Of a stretch of 64,000 nt of DNA, positions 57,085 through 64,000 are shown one piece after another. Every line of letters begins with the position of its first letter. The first letter of the stretch is position 1. Source of the DNA: Paraburkholderia diazotrophica (GTDB taxonomy: Bacteria > Pseudomonadota > Gammaproteobacteria > Burkholderiales > Burkholderiaceae); assembly GCF_900108945.1 (NCBI RefSeq), contig NZ_FNYE01000009.1, positions 62,001-126,000 of the forward strand, read 5' to 3'. The notes beneath the pieces are model-generated. The model worked only from the letters and a program-made list of their open reading frames with translations. It made no database searches and was not told the DNA's origin. A program made the translations under genes and the position numbers.

Positions 57085-58434
57085 TCAATGCTCCTCATGG
57101 GATGCCGCGTCGAACGGATACGGCAGCGCAGAAGCGATGCGTCCGCGGCATTCGCCGAAGCCGATCGACACCGCGCCCGGCGCACTGGCACGCGCGCTCA
57201 GCACGATTTCGTCGCCGTCTTGCAGTTCGATGCGCGTCTCGCCGTTCGCAAGCAGCAGCGGCTTCTTGCCCGCTTCGCTGAGCTCCGTCAGACACGCGCG
57301 CGACTCGTCGCTCGCGCCTGAAATCGTGCCGCTGCCGAGCAGATCGCCCGTGCGCAGATTGCAGCCGTTGCTCGTGTGATGCGCGATCATCTGCGCAAAC
57401 GTCCAGTACAGGTTGTCGAGATGCGTGTGCGTGATCTGCGCAGGTGGCAGGCGGTCGCTGCGCATCGCGGCCGTCGACAGATGCGCGAACAGCTCCAGAT
57501 GCAGGCCGCCGTTGCGCTGATCGCGTGCGCCGTTGAGATGCGGCAGGATCGCGGGATCGCCGGCTGCGCGCTGTGGCGCGGCCTTGCGGAACGGCGCGAG
57601 CGCTTCTTCGGTGACGAGCCACGGCGACACGCTCGAGTGGAAGCTTTTACCGAGGAACGGCCCCAGCACCTGTTCGAACCATTGAATGCTTTTCGCCGAC
57701 CAGTCGTTGAGCAGGCAGTAACCGAATACATGCTGGCGCGCGCTGTCGACCGAAACGGCGCGCGTCAGTTCATTGCCGTGACCGATGACGGCCGCGAGCT
57801 CCAGTTCGAAGTCGAGCATCGGCGCAGGACCGAAGCGCACGTTGCCGTCCGCGTCGCGATACTGTCCGTGCGGACGCCGCACGTCGCCGCCGCTCACTCT
57901 CATCGACGATGCGCGGCCATGATAGGCGATCGGCAGCGACTTGAACGCGGCAGGCAGCGGATCGGCGAGACCCTTGTAGCGGCCGTGACGCTCGGTGTGA
58001 TGCCGCGACGTCAGGAAGTCCGTGTAGTCGCCGATCGTCCAGGGCAGCGTCAACTCGACATCCGTCATGAGCGGCAGTACTGCATCGATCGATGATTCGA
58101 GCTGCGAGCGCGCAGACGCATCGTGTTTCAGCAGATCCGACAGCGCGGCGCGCAACGCGCTCACGTGGCGAGCATCGAGCGCCATCAGAGCATTCAGCGT
58201 GCTGCCGCGAGCCGATGCACACGCGCGCGCCGCTTCGCCGTCGAGCAATGCGATGTCGTGCAGCGCGCGCAGATCGACGATGCGATCGCCGATGGCCACA
58301 CCCGTGCGGGCTTCGCCGTCGCGTACGAATGCGCCGAACGGCAGGTTCTGTATGGGGAAATCCGTGTCGCCGGTATTCGCCGACTCGATCCAGCTTCGCC
58401 GCGCCGGATCGTGCGTGACATTCAGTGCACTCAT
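57085..58434 (-). CDS. Fumarylacetoacetase
   Basis: A 449-residue two-domain fumarylacetoacetase: the N-terminal SH3-like domain (DFPIQNLPFGAFVRDGEAR) and the FAH fold with DYTDFLTSRHHTERHG, LDFELELAAVIGHGNEL and LNDWSAKSIQWFEQVLGPF. It is full-length, like HmgB/FahA of homogentisate catabolism, which hydrolyses fumarylacetoacetate to fumarate and acetoacetate. ATG 58434 overlaps the stop of the VOC gene as ATGA. No homogentisate dioxygenase or maleylacetoacetate isomerase accompanies it, so its true substrate may be a related acylpyruvate or 3-oxoacid. Confidence 0.92.
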   Translation of the reverse strand: MSALNVTHDPARRSWIESANTGDTDFPIQNLPFGAFVRDGEARTGVAIGDRIVDLRALHDIALLDGEAARACASARGSTLNALMALDARHVSALRAALSDLLKHDASARSQLESSIDAVLPLMTDVELTLPWTIGDYTDFLTSRHHTERHGRYKGLADPLPAAFKSLPIAYHGRASSMRVSGGDVRRPHGQYRDADGNVRFGPAPMLDFELELAAVIGHGNELTRAVSVDSARQHVFGYCLLNDWSAKSIQWFEQVLGPFLGKSFHSSVSPWLVTEEALAPFRKAAPQRAAGDPAILPHLNGARDQRNGGLHLELFAHLSTAAMRSDRLPPAQITHTHLDNLYWTFAQMIAHHTSNGCNLRTGDLLGSGTISGASDESRACLTELSEAGKKPLLLANGETRIELQDGDEIVLSARASAPGAVSIGFGECRGRIASALPYPFDAASHEEH

Positions 58435-58973
58435 GCGGGGCGTGTCTCCGATACTGCCTTGCTTTTCTCTGCGGTCCACGCATCGAGGGCGGGCCGAGCA
58501 CGCATTTTATAGCCTTCGAGTTCTTCGACAGGCGCAACGGGCACCGTCAGTTCGACGCGCAATCCGTTGGGGTCGAAGAAATAGATCGAGCGCACGAAGT
58601 GATGGTCGGTCACGCCGAGCACCTCGATGCCGTTGTCGATCAGCCGCGCTTTCATCGATTCGAGCTGCCCGAGCGTGTCGAGCCGCAGCGCGATGTGATT
58701 GACCCACGGCGGCGTATTCGGCGAAGGCAAGGCGGCCTTGTCGTCGCCGAGATCGAAGAAAGCGATGTTCGATCCGTCGGCCATTTCGAAGAATACGTGC
58801 ACGTAGGGGCAGTATTCGCCCGTGCTCGGCACGCGGTCGAGACGGATCACATGGACGAGCGGCAGCCCGAGAATGTCTTCGTAGAAGTGGCGCGTTTCTT
58901 CGGCATCGCGGCAGCGCCACGCGAAGTGATGCAGGCCAAGCACGGGCGCCGGACGGGTAGAGTCGATAGACAC
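58431..58973 (-). CDS. VOC family metalloprotein, candidate ring-cleavage dioxygenase
   Basis: A 180-residue two-module vicinal-oxygen-chelate protein. Likely metal ligands are the histidine in LGLHHFAWRCRD, the histidine in VNHIALRLD and the glutamate in GLRVELTVP. The family includes extradiol dioxygenases, glyoxalases and resistance proteins. Its position between an FAD hydroxylase and a fumarylacetoacetase suggests ring cleavage or rearrangement. AAGGAG five bases before GTG 58973 fixes the start; the frame extends to 59105. Overlap with the next gene shows coupling. Confidence 0.85.
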   Translation of the reverse strand: MSIDSTRPAPVLGLHHFAWRCRDAEETRHFYEDILGLPLVHVIRLDRVPSTGEYCPYVHVFFEMADGSNIAFFDLGDDKAALPSPNTPPWVNHIALRLDTLGQLESMKARLIDNGIEVLGVTDHHFVRSIYFFDPNGLRVELTVPVAPVEELEGYKMRARPALDAWTAEKSKAVSETRPA

Positions 58974-59032
58974 GGAGTCTCCTTGTAATGCGTGGTTCTT
59001 ACGGGCAGTCGTGAAATGCGGCGCGCGCCGTA

Positions 59033-60220
59033 TCAGACTTCGACCGCATCGACGTTGTATTCGAAGAGCCAGTTGTAGCGCTCTTTCACGCGCTCCTCGC
59101 TCCATTCGCGATCGACGTAGGCAGCGGCGCCTTCCGCGTGCGCAAGCTGCGGATTGTGAAAGCGCGTCGCGTTCGCCGCCGAGCCGCGCACCACGCGCGC
59201 GGTGCGATCGAGCCGCAGCGCTTCATAGCGTTGCAACGCGTGAGGGATATCGTCTGCGTAGCGTTCGAGGCAGCGCGCGAGCAGATAGCCGTCTTCGATC
59301 GCCATGCCCGCGCCTTGCGCGAGGAACGGCAGCGTCGGATGGCACGCGTCGCCGAGCAGCGTCGCGTGGCCCTCGCTCCAGCGCGCCATCGGTTCGCGCA
59401 CCATCAGTGCCCACTTGTACGGAATGTCGATGGCCGAGATCAGCGTGCGCACGTCTTCGTGCCAGCCTTCGAAATCGGCGAGGCATTCTTCGAGCGTGCC
59501 GCGCTCGGACCACGATTCGACTTGCCAGCCGGACTTCTCGATTGCACCGACGAAGTTGATCAATCGCGCGCCGCGCAGCGGATAGTGAATCACGTGCGCG
59601 CCCGGACCGACCCAGTTCGCGCCATACGGCGAGCGCAGATGCTCGGGCAGCTTCGCCGCGTCGATCACGCCGCGCCACGCCATCACGCCGGAAAATACGG
59701 GCTCGTCGGGACCGAAGAGCGCACGGCGCACGCGCGAATGCACGCCGTCCGCGCCGATCAGCAGATCGCCTTCGCTGGTTTCGCCGCTCACCGCCTGCAC
59801 GACGACCTTGCCATTCTGCTGCGAGAAGCTTTCGACCTTGTGATTGAGCCGAATGGCGTCGGGCTTCATCGCGCGCACGACATCGGCGAGCGCCTGGTGA
59901 AGGTCGGCGCGATGCAGCGTGAAGTACGGATAGCCGTAGGCCTCACGCGATTGCACGCCGAGGTCGAACAGACGCCAGCGCTGGCCGCTGTTCCAGAGTC
60001 GCACGCATTTGCCGAGCGGCTCGCATGCGAGATCTTCGAGCGCATCGCCGACGCCCAGCTGATACAGCACGCGCGTCGCGTTCGAACTCAGCTGCACGCC
60101 CGCACCGATTTCCTTCAGCGCCTGCGCCTGCTCGAAAACCGTGACATCGAAACCTTTCTTCAATAACGCGGCGGCAGCCGTCAATCCGCCGATACCGGCG
60201 CCTGCAATAACTATCTTCAT
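59033..60220 (-). CDS. FAD-dependent aromatic hydroxylase (salicylate/3-hydroxybenzoate hydroxylase-like)
   Basis: A 395-residue group A flavoprotein monooxygenase: GxGxxG at IAGAGIGGLTAAAALLKKGF, the DG motif in LIGADGVHSRVRRALFG and the GD motif in LLGDACHPTLPFLAQGAGM. Relatives hydroxylate salicylate, 3-hydroxybenzoate or 6-hydroxynicotinate, some with loss of the carboxylate. It is the first gene of the main minus-strand operon of the island, with a palindromic promoter region upstream. Confidence 0.93.
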   Translation of the reverse strand: MKIVIAGAGIGGLTAAAALLKKGFDVTVFEQAQALKEIGAGVQLSSNATRVLYQLGVGDALEDLACEPLGKCVRLWNSGQRWRLFDLGVQSREAYGYPYFTLHRADLHQALADVVRAMKPDAIRLNHKVESFSQQNGKVVVQAVSGETSEGDLLIGADGVHSRVRRALFGPDEPVFSGVMAWRGVIDAAKLPEHLRSPYGANWVGPGAHVIHYPLRGARLINFVGAIEKSGWQVESWSERGTLEECLADFEGWHEDVRTLISAIDIPYKWALMVREPMARWSEGHATLLGDACHPTLPFLAQGAGMAIEDGYLLARCLERYADDIPHALQRYEALRLDRTARVVRGSAANATRFHNPQLAHAEGAAAYVDREWSEERVKERYNWLFEYNVDAVEV

Positions 60221-60368
60221 TCGACGATTCGACCTCTTTCGTGATGGGCGCTTTTATCGATATTGGCTATCAATCAATCGATAATTCTTGTCAGTGATAA
60301 ACCCGGTGAAATCGGGATTCACTTTAAATCAGCGGATCACGCGAAAGAAGCAAATTAATCCGAATGAG

Positions 60369-60388
60369 TTATCAATGAAATTTGATAA
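60369..60388. promoter_or_regulatory. Candidate regulator binding site upstream of the FAD hydroxylase
   Basis: TTATCAA-N6-TTGATAA, a perfect 7-bp inverted repeat, in the AT-rich 226-bp gap between the hydroxylase and ubiX genes. A second repeat, TTATCGAT ... ATCGATAA, lies at about 60254-60284. The TTGATAA ... TTCGCGA stretch starting at 60382 recurs in the porin promoter region (61175-61193). A LysR-type site is likely; the regulator at 48551 is the candidate. Confidence 0.5.
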
Positions 60389-60446
60389 TTCGCGAATGCC
60401 TGGGATAAACCCTTTATCGGCAGAACGATAAAGACGATTGCACGCT

Positions 60447-61025
60447 TTACATGCCCCAGCGCTGCACCGTCGCGGCATCGAGTCCGTAAAGATCGAGCAC
60501 GCGGCCGAGCGTGTGATCGACCATGTCGGTCAACGATTCGGGGTTCGCGTAGAAGGCGGGCACGGGCGGATAGACGATCGCGCCCGCTTCCGTCACGGCC
60601 GTCATGCTGCGCAGGTGGCCGAGGTGCAAAGGCGTTTCGCGCACCATCAGCACGAGGCGGCGGCGCTCTTTCAACGTGACGTCGGCGGCGCGCGACAGCA
60701 GGCCGCCCGTCATGCCCGTCGCGATCTCCGACAAGGTCTTGATCGAGCAGGGCGCGACGATCATGCCCATCACAGGGAACGACCCGCTCGAAATGGACGC
60801 GCCGATGTCGGTGTTCGAGTGGCAGACGCTCGCCATCGCGCGCACGTCGGCGACGTTGTAGTCCGACTCGTGCGCAAGCGTGACCTGCGCGGAACGGCTC
60901 ATCACAAGGTGTGTCTCGATCTCCAGCTTGCGCAGCAATTGCAGCAGTCGCACGCCGTAGATGACGCCGGAAGCGCCGCTGATGCCCACTACCATGCGCC
61001 GCGGCGGCATGCCTCTCATATCCAT
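60447..61025 (-). CDS. ubiX: UbiX family flavin prenyltransferase
   Basis: A 192-residue UbiX/Pad1 protein with VVGISGASGVIYGVRLLQLL, the GSFPVMGMIVAPCSIKTLSE loop and LVLMVRETPLHLGHLRSM. It attaches a dimethylallyl group to FMN, making the cofactor required by UbiD enzymes. GGGAGAG six bases before ATG 61025 supports the start. It lies at the head of the island, ten genes away from the UbiD homologue it presumably serves. Confidence 0.95.
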   Translation of the reverse strand: MDMRGMPPRRMVVGISGASGVIYGVRLLQLLRKLEIETHLVMSRSAQVTLAHESDYNVADVRAMASVCHSNTDIGASISSGSFPVMGMIVAPCSIKTLSEIATGMTGGLLSRAADVTLKERRRLVLMVRETPLHLGHLRSMTAVTEAGAIVYPPVPAFYANPESLTDMVDHTLGRVLDLYGLDAATVQRWGM

Positions 61026-61340
61026 AAGACTCTCCCGAATGCCAATCCCTGTTCGCGTGACGCGGCGGATGTTAGCACCCGGTTTCTGCTAAAAGAAGCT
61101 TGAAGCGCGATTAAATACGCGGCCCTGGTGTTTTTCCCGATCCTTTAAAGGCTTTGTTCGTTTTGTTCGATGGGTTGATAAATAATTCGCGATTCAAAGC
61201 TGTAAATCGGTTAGCTACACTCTCGCCAACATATGACAGGCCACGGGCATCCGCACGGCGGGTTCGCACAGGCACAATGCCATATGGGGATCAGCGGGCA
61301 TGCAGCCGGCTGGCGATAAAAAAGACATTGGAGACACTGG
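61026..61340. promoter_or_regulatory. Divergent promoter region of ubiX and porin
   Basis: AT-rich, with TTGATAAATAATTCGCGAT at 61175-61193. This resembles TTGATAATTCGCGAAT at 60382-60397 before the FAD hydroxylase, suggesting shared control of catabolic and uptake genes. No gene is seen. Confidence 0.45.
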
Positions 61341-62432
61341 TTGAAAACGACGAGTCTGCTGTTAGGCGGCTGTGCGTTCGCGTTATGTTGTCCCGCGTTC
61401 GCACAGTCATCGGTGACGCTGTACGGGAGCGTCGACGTGGGTGTCGATTTCGTGACGAACTCGCGTGGCGCACACCTGTATCAGGAATCGGCGGGCAAGC
61501 GCACGCCGGACCGCTTCGGCTTTCTGATCAAGGAAGATATCGGCGGCGGCAACACGGTCTTCGCGCGGCTCGAATCGGGCTTCCTGACCAACACGGGCGC
61601 GCAGATCAATCCGACGAGCTTCTTCAATCGCGATGCGTATGTGGGCATTACGAACGACCGGTTCGGCTCGCTGAGCCTCGGCCATATTCCCGACTACGTG
61701 TACGAGTACGTGGGTGGGCTGAACAACTCGGTGCCCGGCATCTCGTCCTTCTATACGGTCGGCAATCTGGACGGACTGGCCAATACGCGCGCGCTCGACA
61801 ACTCGGTGAAGTACGAAACGATCGATTACCGCGGCTTCCAGGCGGGCGTGATGAACAGCTTCGGCAACCAGACGAATTTCAGCGAGGGACGTCAGTACAG
61901 TATCGGCGCGCGTTATCAGAACGGCATCGTGAAACTGGGCGCGGCGTACTCGATGTCACACAACCGCACGGCCGACCTCTTCGGCATTTTCGGCGTGACG
62001 TCGGTGCTCGGGCAGACGCTGAAGCAGGGCACGCTGTTCAACGCGGAGCGGTATAGCACGATCGCTGTCGGCGGTTCCGTTGCGGTCGGCGATTTCATTC
62101 CGCACGCAACGTTTACCGATGTGAAGCTCGAAGATCCGCAGGGCTCGGTGACGGAGCGTAACTACCAGGTCGGCGTGAACATCGATCTGAGCGGCGGCAA
62201 GCGCTTCTATGTGCTCGGTATCTCGTACAACCGTTCGATGTTCGAAGGGTTGACGTACAACCAGTACAACCTGTTTCTGACGCACTACCTGTCCAAGCGC
62301 ACGCAGATCTACGCGGGCGTCGGCTTGCAGCGCGCGTCGGGCACGGGCGCGAAGGCAGAACAGTTCGGCTATCAGCCGTCGAGTTCGAGTGCGCAGACGG
62401 TGGGGCGCATCGGTCTCAATCAGATGTTTTGA
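61341..62432 (+). CDS. Outer-membrane porin (Burkholderia OmpC type)
   Basis: A 363-residue trimeric-porin family protein with a signal peptide (MKTTSLLLGGCAFALCCPAF, then AQS) and the opening strand SSVTLYGSVDVGVDFVTNS. It has the usual loop-3 region and the C-terminal GRIGLNQMF, ending in phenylalanine as outer-membrane barrels do. GGAGA precedes the TTG start at 61341. Next to the MFS gene it probably lets the island's substrate cross the outer membrane. Confidence 0.93.
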   Translation: MKTTSLLLGGCAFALCCPAFAQSSVTLYGSVDVGVDFVTNSRGAHLYQESAGKRTPDRFGFLIKEDIGGGNTVFARLESGFLTNTGAQINPTSFFNRDAYVGITNDRFGSLSLGHIPDYVYEYVGGLNNSVPGISSFYTVGNLDGLANTRALDNSVKYETIDYRGFQAGVMNSFGNQTNFSEGRQYSIGARYQNGIVKLGAAYSMSHNRTADLFGIFGVTSVLGQTLKQGTLFNAERYSTIAVGGSVAVGDFIPHATFTDVKLEDPQGSVTERNYQVGVNIDLSGGKRFYVLGISYNRSMFEGLTYNQYNLFLTHYLSKRTQIYAGVGLQRASGTGAKAEQFGYQPSSSSAQTVGRIGLNQMF

Positions 62433-62692
62433 CGTGGCACGCTCGGGGGCGATATGGCGTGAGCACAGCGATGTAGATGTGGATGAAGGAACGGCATCGG
62501 GCGGAAAAGGCAAAGGCGCAAAGGAGTACGGCTTTTTTCACCTTTTTCGATCTGATCATCGAGAATTTTTGATTCTGTCGTCTGCTGGGGGGCCTGTATA
62601 TTGAGGCTCCCGGCGGCGGCGCCAAAGGGAAGCAGCAGGGCGGCGACGCGACGCAAACGCGCCGTTGCCCGATCAGGCACATTGGGACGCAC

Positions 62693-64000
62693 ATGCAAGC
62701 AGACCGCACTTTCAACATATCGACACTGATAGAAGAGCAAAAAACAGGGCGTTTCGCTATCGGCCTGCTGTTCTGGTGTTTCCTGATCATGCTGATGGAC
62801 GGCTACGACCAGACGGCCGTGTCGTTTGCCGCGCCCGCCATCATCAAGGAATGGCACGTCGCGCGCGGCGGCTTTGGTCCCGTCTTCGGTGCGGGACTGT
62901 TCGGCACGCTGATCGGCTCTTTCATCTTCGGCTATCTCGGCGACCGCTTCGGCCGCAAGCGTGCCATCGTGTCGGGCAGTCTGTTTTTCGGTCTGCTGAC
63001 GCTGGCATCCGTGTGGGCTTCGTCTCTTCAGGAACTGATGCTGTTGCGTTTCATTGCCGGTCTCGGCATGGGCGGCGTCGTGCCCAACTCGGTTGCGCTG
63101 GTCGCCGAATACGCGCCGAAGCGCTTGCGCGCAACGTGGGTCACGTTGATGTTCTCGGGCTTTTCGATCGGCGCGGGCTCGGGTGGCCTCGTGTCTTCCG
63201 CGCTGATTCATCGCTACGGCTGGCCCGTGATGTTCGTCGTGGGCGGCGTCGGCTCGCTCGCCGTCGCGCTGCTGCTGATCATCACGCTGCCCGAATCCGC
63301 GAAGCTGCTGGTCGTGCGTCAGCGCAGCGTCGAGACGGTGCGCAAGCTGGTTGTGCGTCTGCGTCCCGACATCTCTCTGCCGGCCGACGCGCAGTTCGTG
63401 CCCGGCGAAGTGCAGGAGAAGAAGCGCTTCGTGCTCAAGCTGATTTTCTCCGACGGCTTGCGCGCGATCACACCGCTGCTGTGGATCGTTTTCATCGTCA
63501 ATTCGATGGCGCTGTACTTTCTGCAGAACTGGCTGCCGATCCTGATGGAAGGCGTCGGCATCAATCCGCAGAGCGCGGGCATCATCACGACGATGTTCTC
63601 GGTGGGCGGCGTGCTCGGCGGACTGATCCTGTGCCGCTTCGTCGATCGTCATGGCGTGCTGGCCATCATCTCGCTGCCCGCAATCGGCTGCCCCGTCGTC
63701 GCGTTCCTTGGACACGGCATGTCCGAGGCGTGGCTGATGTTCGCCGTGTTCGCGACCGGCTTCTGCGTGGTCGGCGCGCAGTACGGGCTATATGCGGTCG
63801 CGGGCATGATCTATCCGACTGCGTTCCGCTCGGCAGGCGTGGGCAGCGCGATTTCGGTCGGCAAGATCGGTTCGGTATCGGGACCCGTGATCGGCGGCAT
63901 TCTGCTGTCGATGCATCTGCCGTTCGCGCAGATGTTCTACGTAGCATCAGCGCTGTTCCTTGTCGCGACGATTTTCTCGACGGTGCTCGCCGTGTTGTAC
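62693..64000 (+). CDS. MFS transporter, aromatic acid:H+ symporter type (3' end outside window)
   Basis: At least 436 residues, open at the window edge. It starts MQADRTFNISTLIEEQKTGR. Its first membrane segment holds LIMLMDGYDQTAVSFAAPAI, with the DGxD motif of the AAHS family. The loop GYLGDRFGRKRA follows segment 2. Most of the usual twelve segments are present, so only a short C-terminus is missing. PcaK-like members import benzoate derivatives. Same direction as the porin, 260 bp downstream. Confidence 0.92.
   Translation, partial: MQADRTFNISTLIEEQKTGRFAIGLLFWCFLIMLMDGYDQTAVSFAAPAIIKEWHVARGGFGPVFGAGLFGTLIGSFIFGYLGDRFGRKRAIVSGSLFFGLLTLASVWASSLQELMLLRFIAGLGMGGVVPNSVALVAEYAPKRLRATWVTLMFSGFSIGAGSGGLVSSALIHRYGWPVMFVVGGVGSLAVALLLIITLPESAKLLVVRQRSVETVRKLVVRLRPDISLPADAQFVPGEVQEKKRFVLKLIFSDGLRAITPLLWIVFIVNSMALYFLQNWLPILMEGVGINPQSAGIITTMFSVGGVLGGLILCRFVDRHGVLAIISLPAIGCPVVAFLGHGMSEAWLMFAVFATGFCVVGAQYGLYAVAGMIYPTAFRSAGVGSAISVGKIGSVSGPVIGGILLSMHLPFAQMFYVASALFLVATIFSTVLAVLY

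Noticed and set aside
49656-61025. Assignment of the island to the furoate/2,5-furandicarboxylate (Hmf) pathway
   Set aside because: UbiD, UbiX, a molybdenum enzyme and a crotonase are shared with it. But there is no CoA ligase (HmfD), and the extra FAD hydroxylase, VOC protein and fumarylacetoacetase do not fit.
49656-61025. Assignment of the island to nicotinate or homogentisate degradation
   Set aside because: A NicC-like hydroxylase and an alpha/beta hydrolase are present, but NicX, NicF and NicE are not. Fumarylacetoacetase is present, but homogentisate dioxygenase and maleylacetoacetate isomerase are not.
62520-62575. Terminator after the porin gene
   Set aside because: The only hairpin before the T-run is about 5 bp (TCGAT/ATCGA); too weak to call.
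1-64000. tRNA, rRNA, CRISPR arrays, insertion sequences, prophage, toxin-antitoxin or defence systems
   Set aside because: Looked for by motif and by gene content; nothing supportable was seen.

Overview
The window reads as chromosome or megaplasmid DNA of a Burkholderiales bacterium, most likely Paraburkholderia or Caballeronia. This rests on high GC, strong G/C third-position codon use, many LysR regulators paired with small catabolic operons, a Burkholderia-type OmpC porin, a fused indolepyruvate ferredoxin oxidoreductase, and a palindrome-rich intergenic repeat of a kind common in this order. The placement is by recognition of protein families, not by a database search. I saw no rRNA, tRNA, CRISPR array, insertion sequence or prophage.

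Layout. 0-7 kb (+): aldehyde dehydrogenase, NIPSNAP protein, a complete PotDBCA-type ABC importer and a GntR/FadR regulator, one catabolic operon whose start lies outside the window. A perfect tandem duplication of a 150-bp repeat sits between the two permease genes. 7-18.4 kb: chemoreceptor, RidA-like protein, fused indolepyruvate oxidoreductase, LysR, MFS transporter, a one-chain aconitase/isopropylmalate-dehydratase homologue with its swivel domain first, and another LysR. 18.5-23.1 kb (-): a stand-alone A-T-TE assembly protein with an acetoacetyl-CoA-synthetase-like adenylation domain, next to a phosphopantetheinyl transferase. 23.4-24.3 kb: gene debris (ACT-domain, LysR and enolase-superfamily remnants). 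24.4-26.3 kb: aldo/keto reductase and divergent LysR. 26.4-33 kb (-): glucarate/galactarate catabolism (garL, garR, lactonase, gudD, kdgD) with a FadR-type regulator. 33.4-38.1 kb: two membrane GGDEF proteins and a Tat/lipoprotein glycosidase with three N-terminal repeats. 38.9-41 kb (-): arsR-arsI-arsC-aquaporin. 41.2-47.3 kb: an internally deleted DUF2252 pseudogene, a chemoreceptor, a CYTH-CHAD protein, a zinc-ribbon protein and a CHASE3-GGDEF protein.

47.4-64 kb is the most interesting part: a long catabolic island. It holds a UbiX/UbiD pair, a three-subunit molybdenum hydroxylase with its CoxG-like and XdhC accessory proteins, an FAD aromatic hydroxylase, a VOC metalloprotein, a full-length fumarylacetoacetase, an alpha/beta hydrolase, a crotonase, a LysR regulator, a porin and an aromatic-acid MFS importer that runs off the window end. 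The set looks like a complete uptake, hydroxylation, decarboxylation, ring-cleavage and hydrolysis route for an aromatic or heteroaromatic acid. It has no CoA ligase and no canonical ring-cleavage dioxygenase, and it matches no pathway I can name.

Many long reading frames in this GC-rich window are shadows antisense to these genes and are left out. Start codons were moved downstream where a ribosome binding site or family length argued for it.
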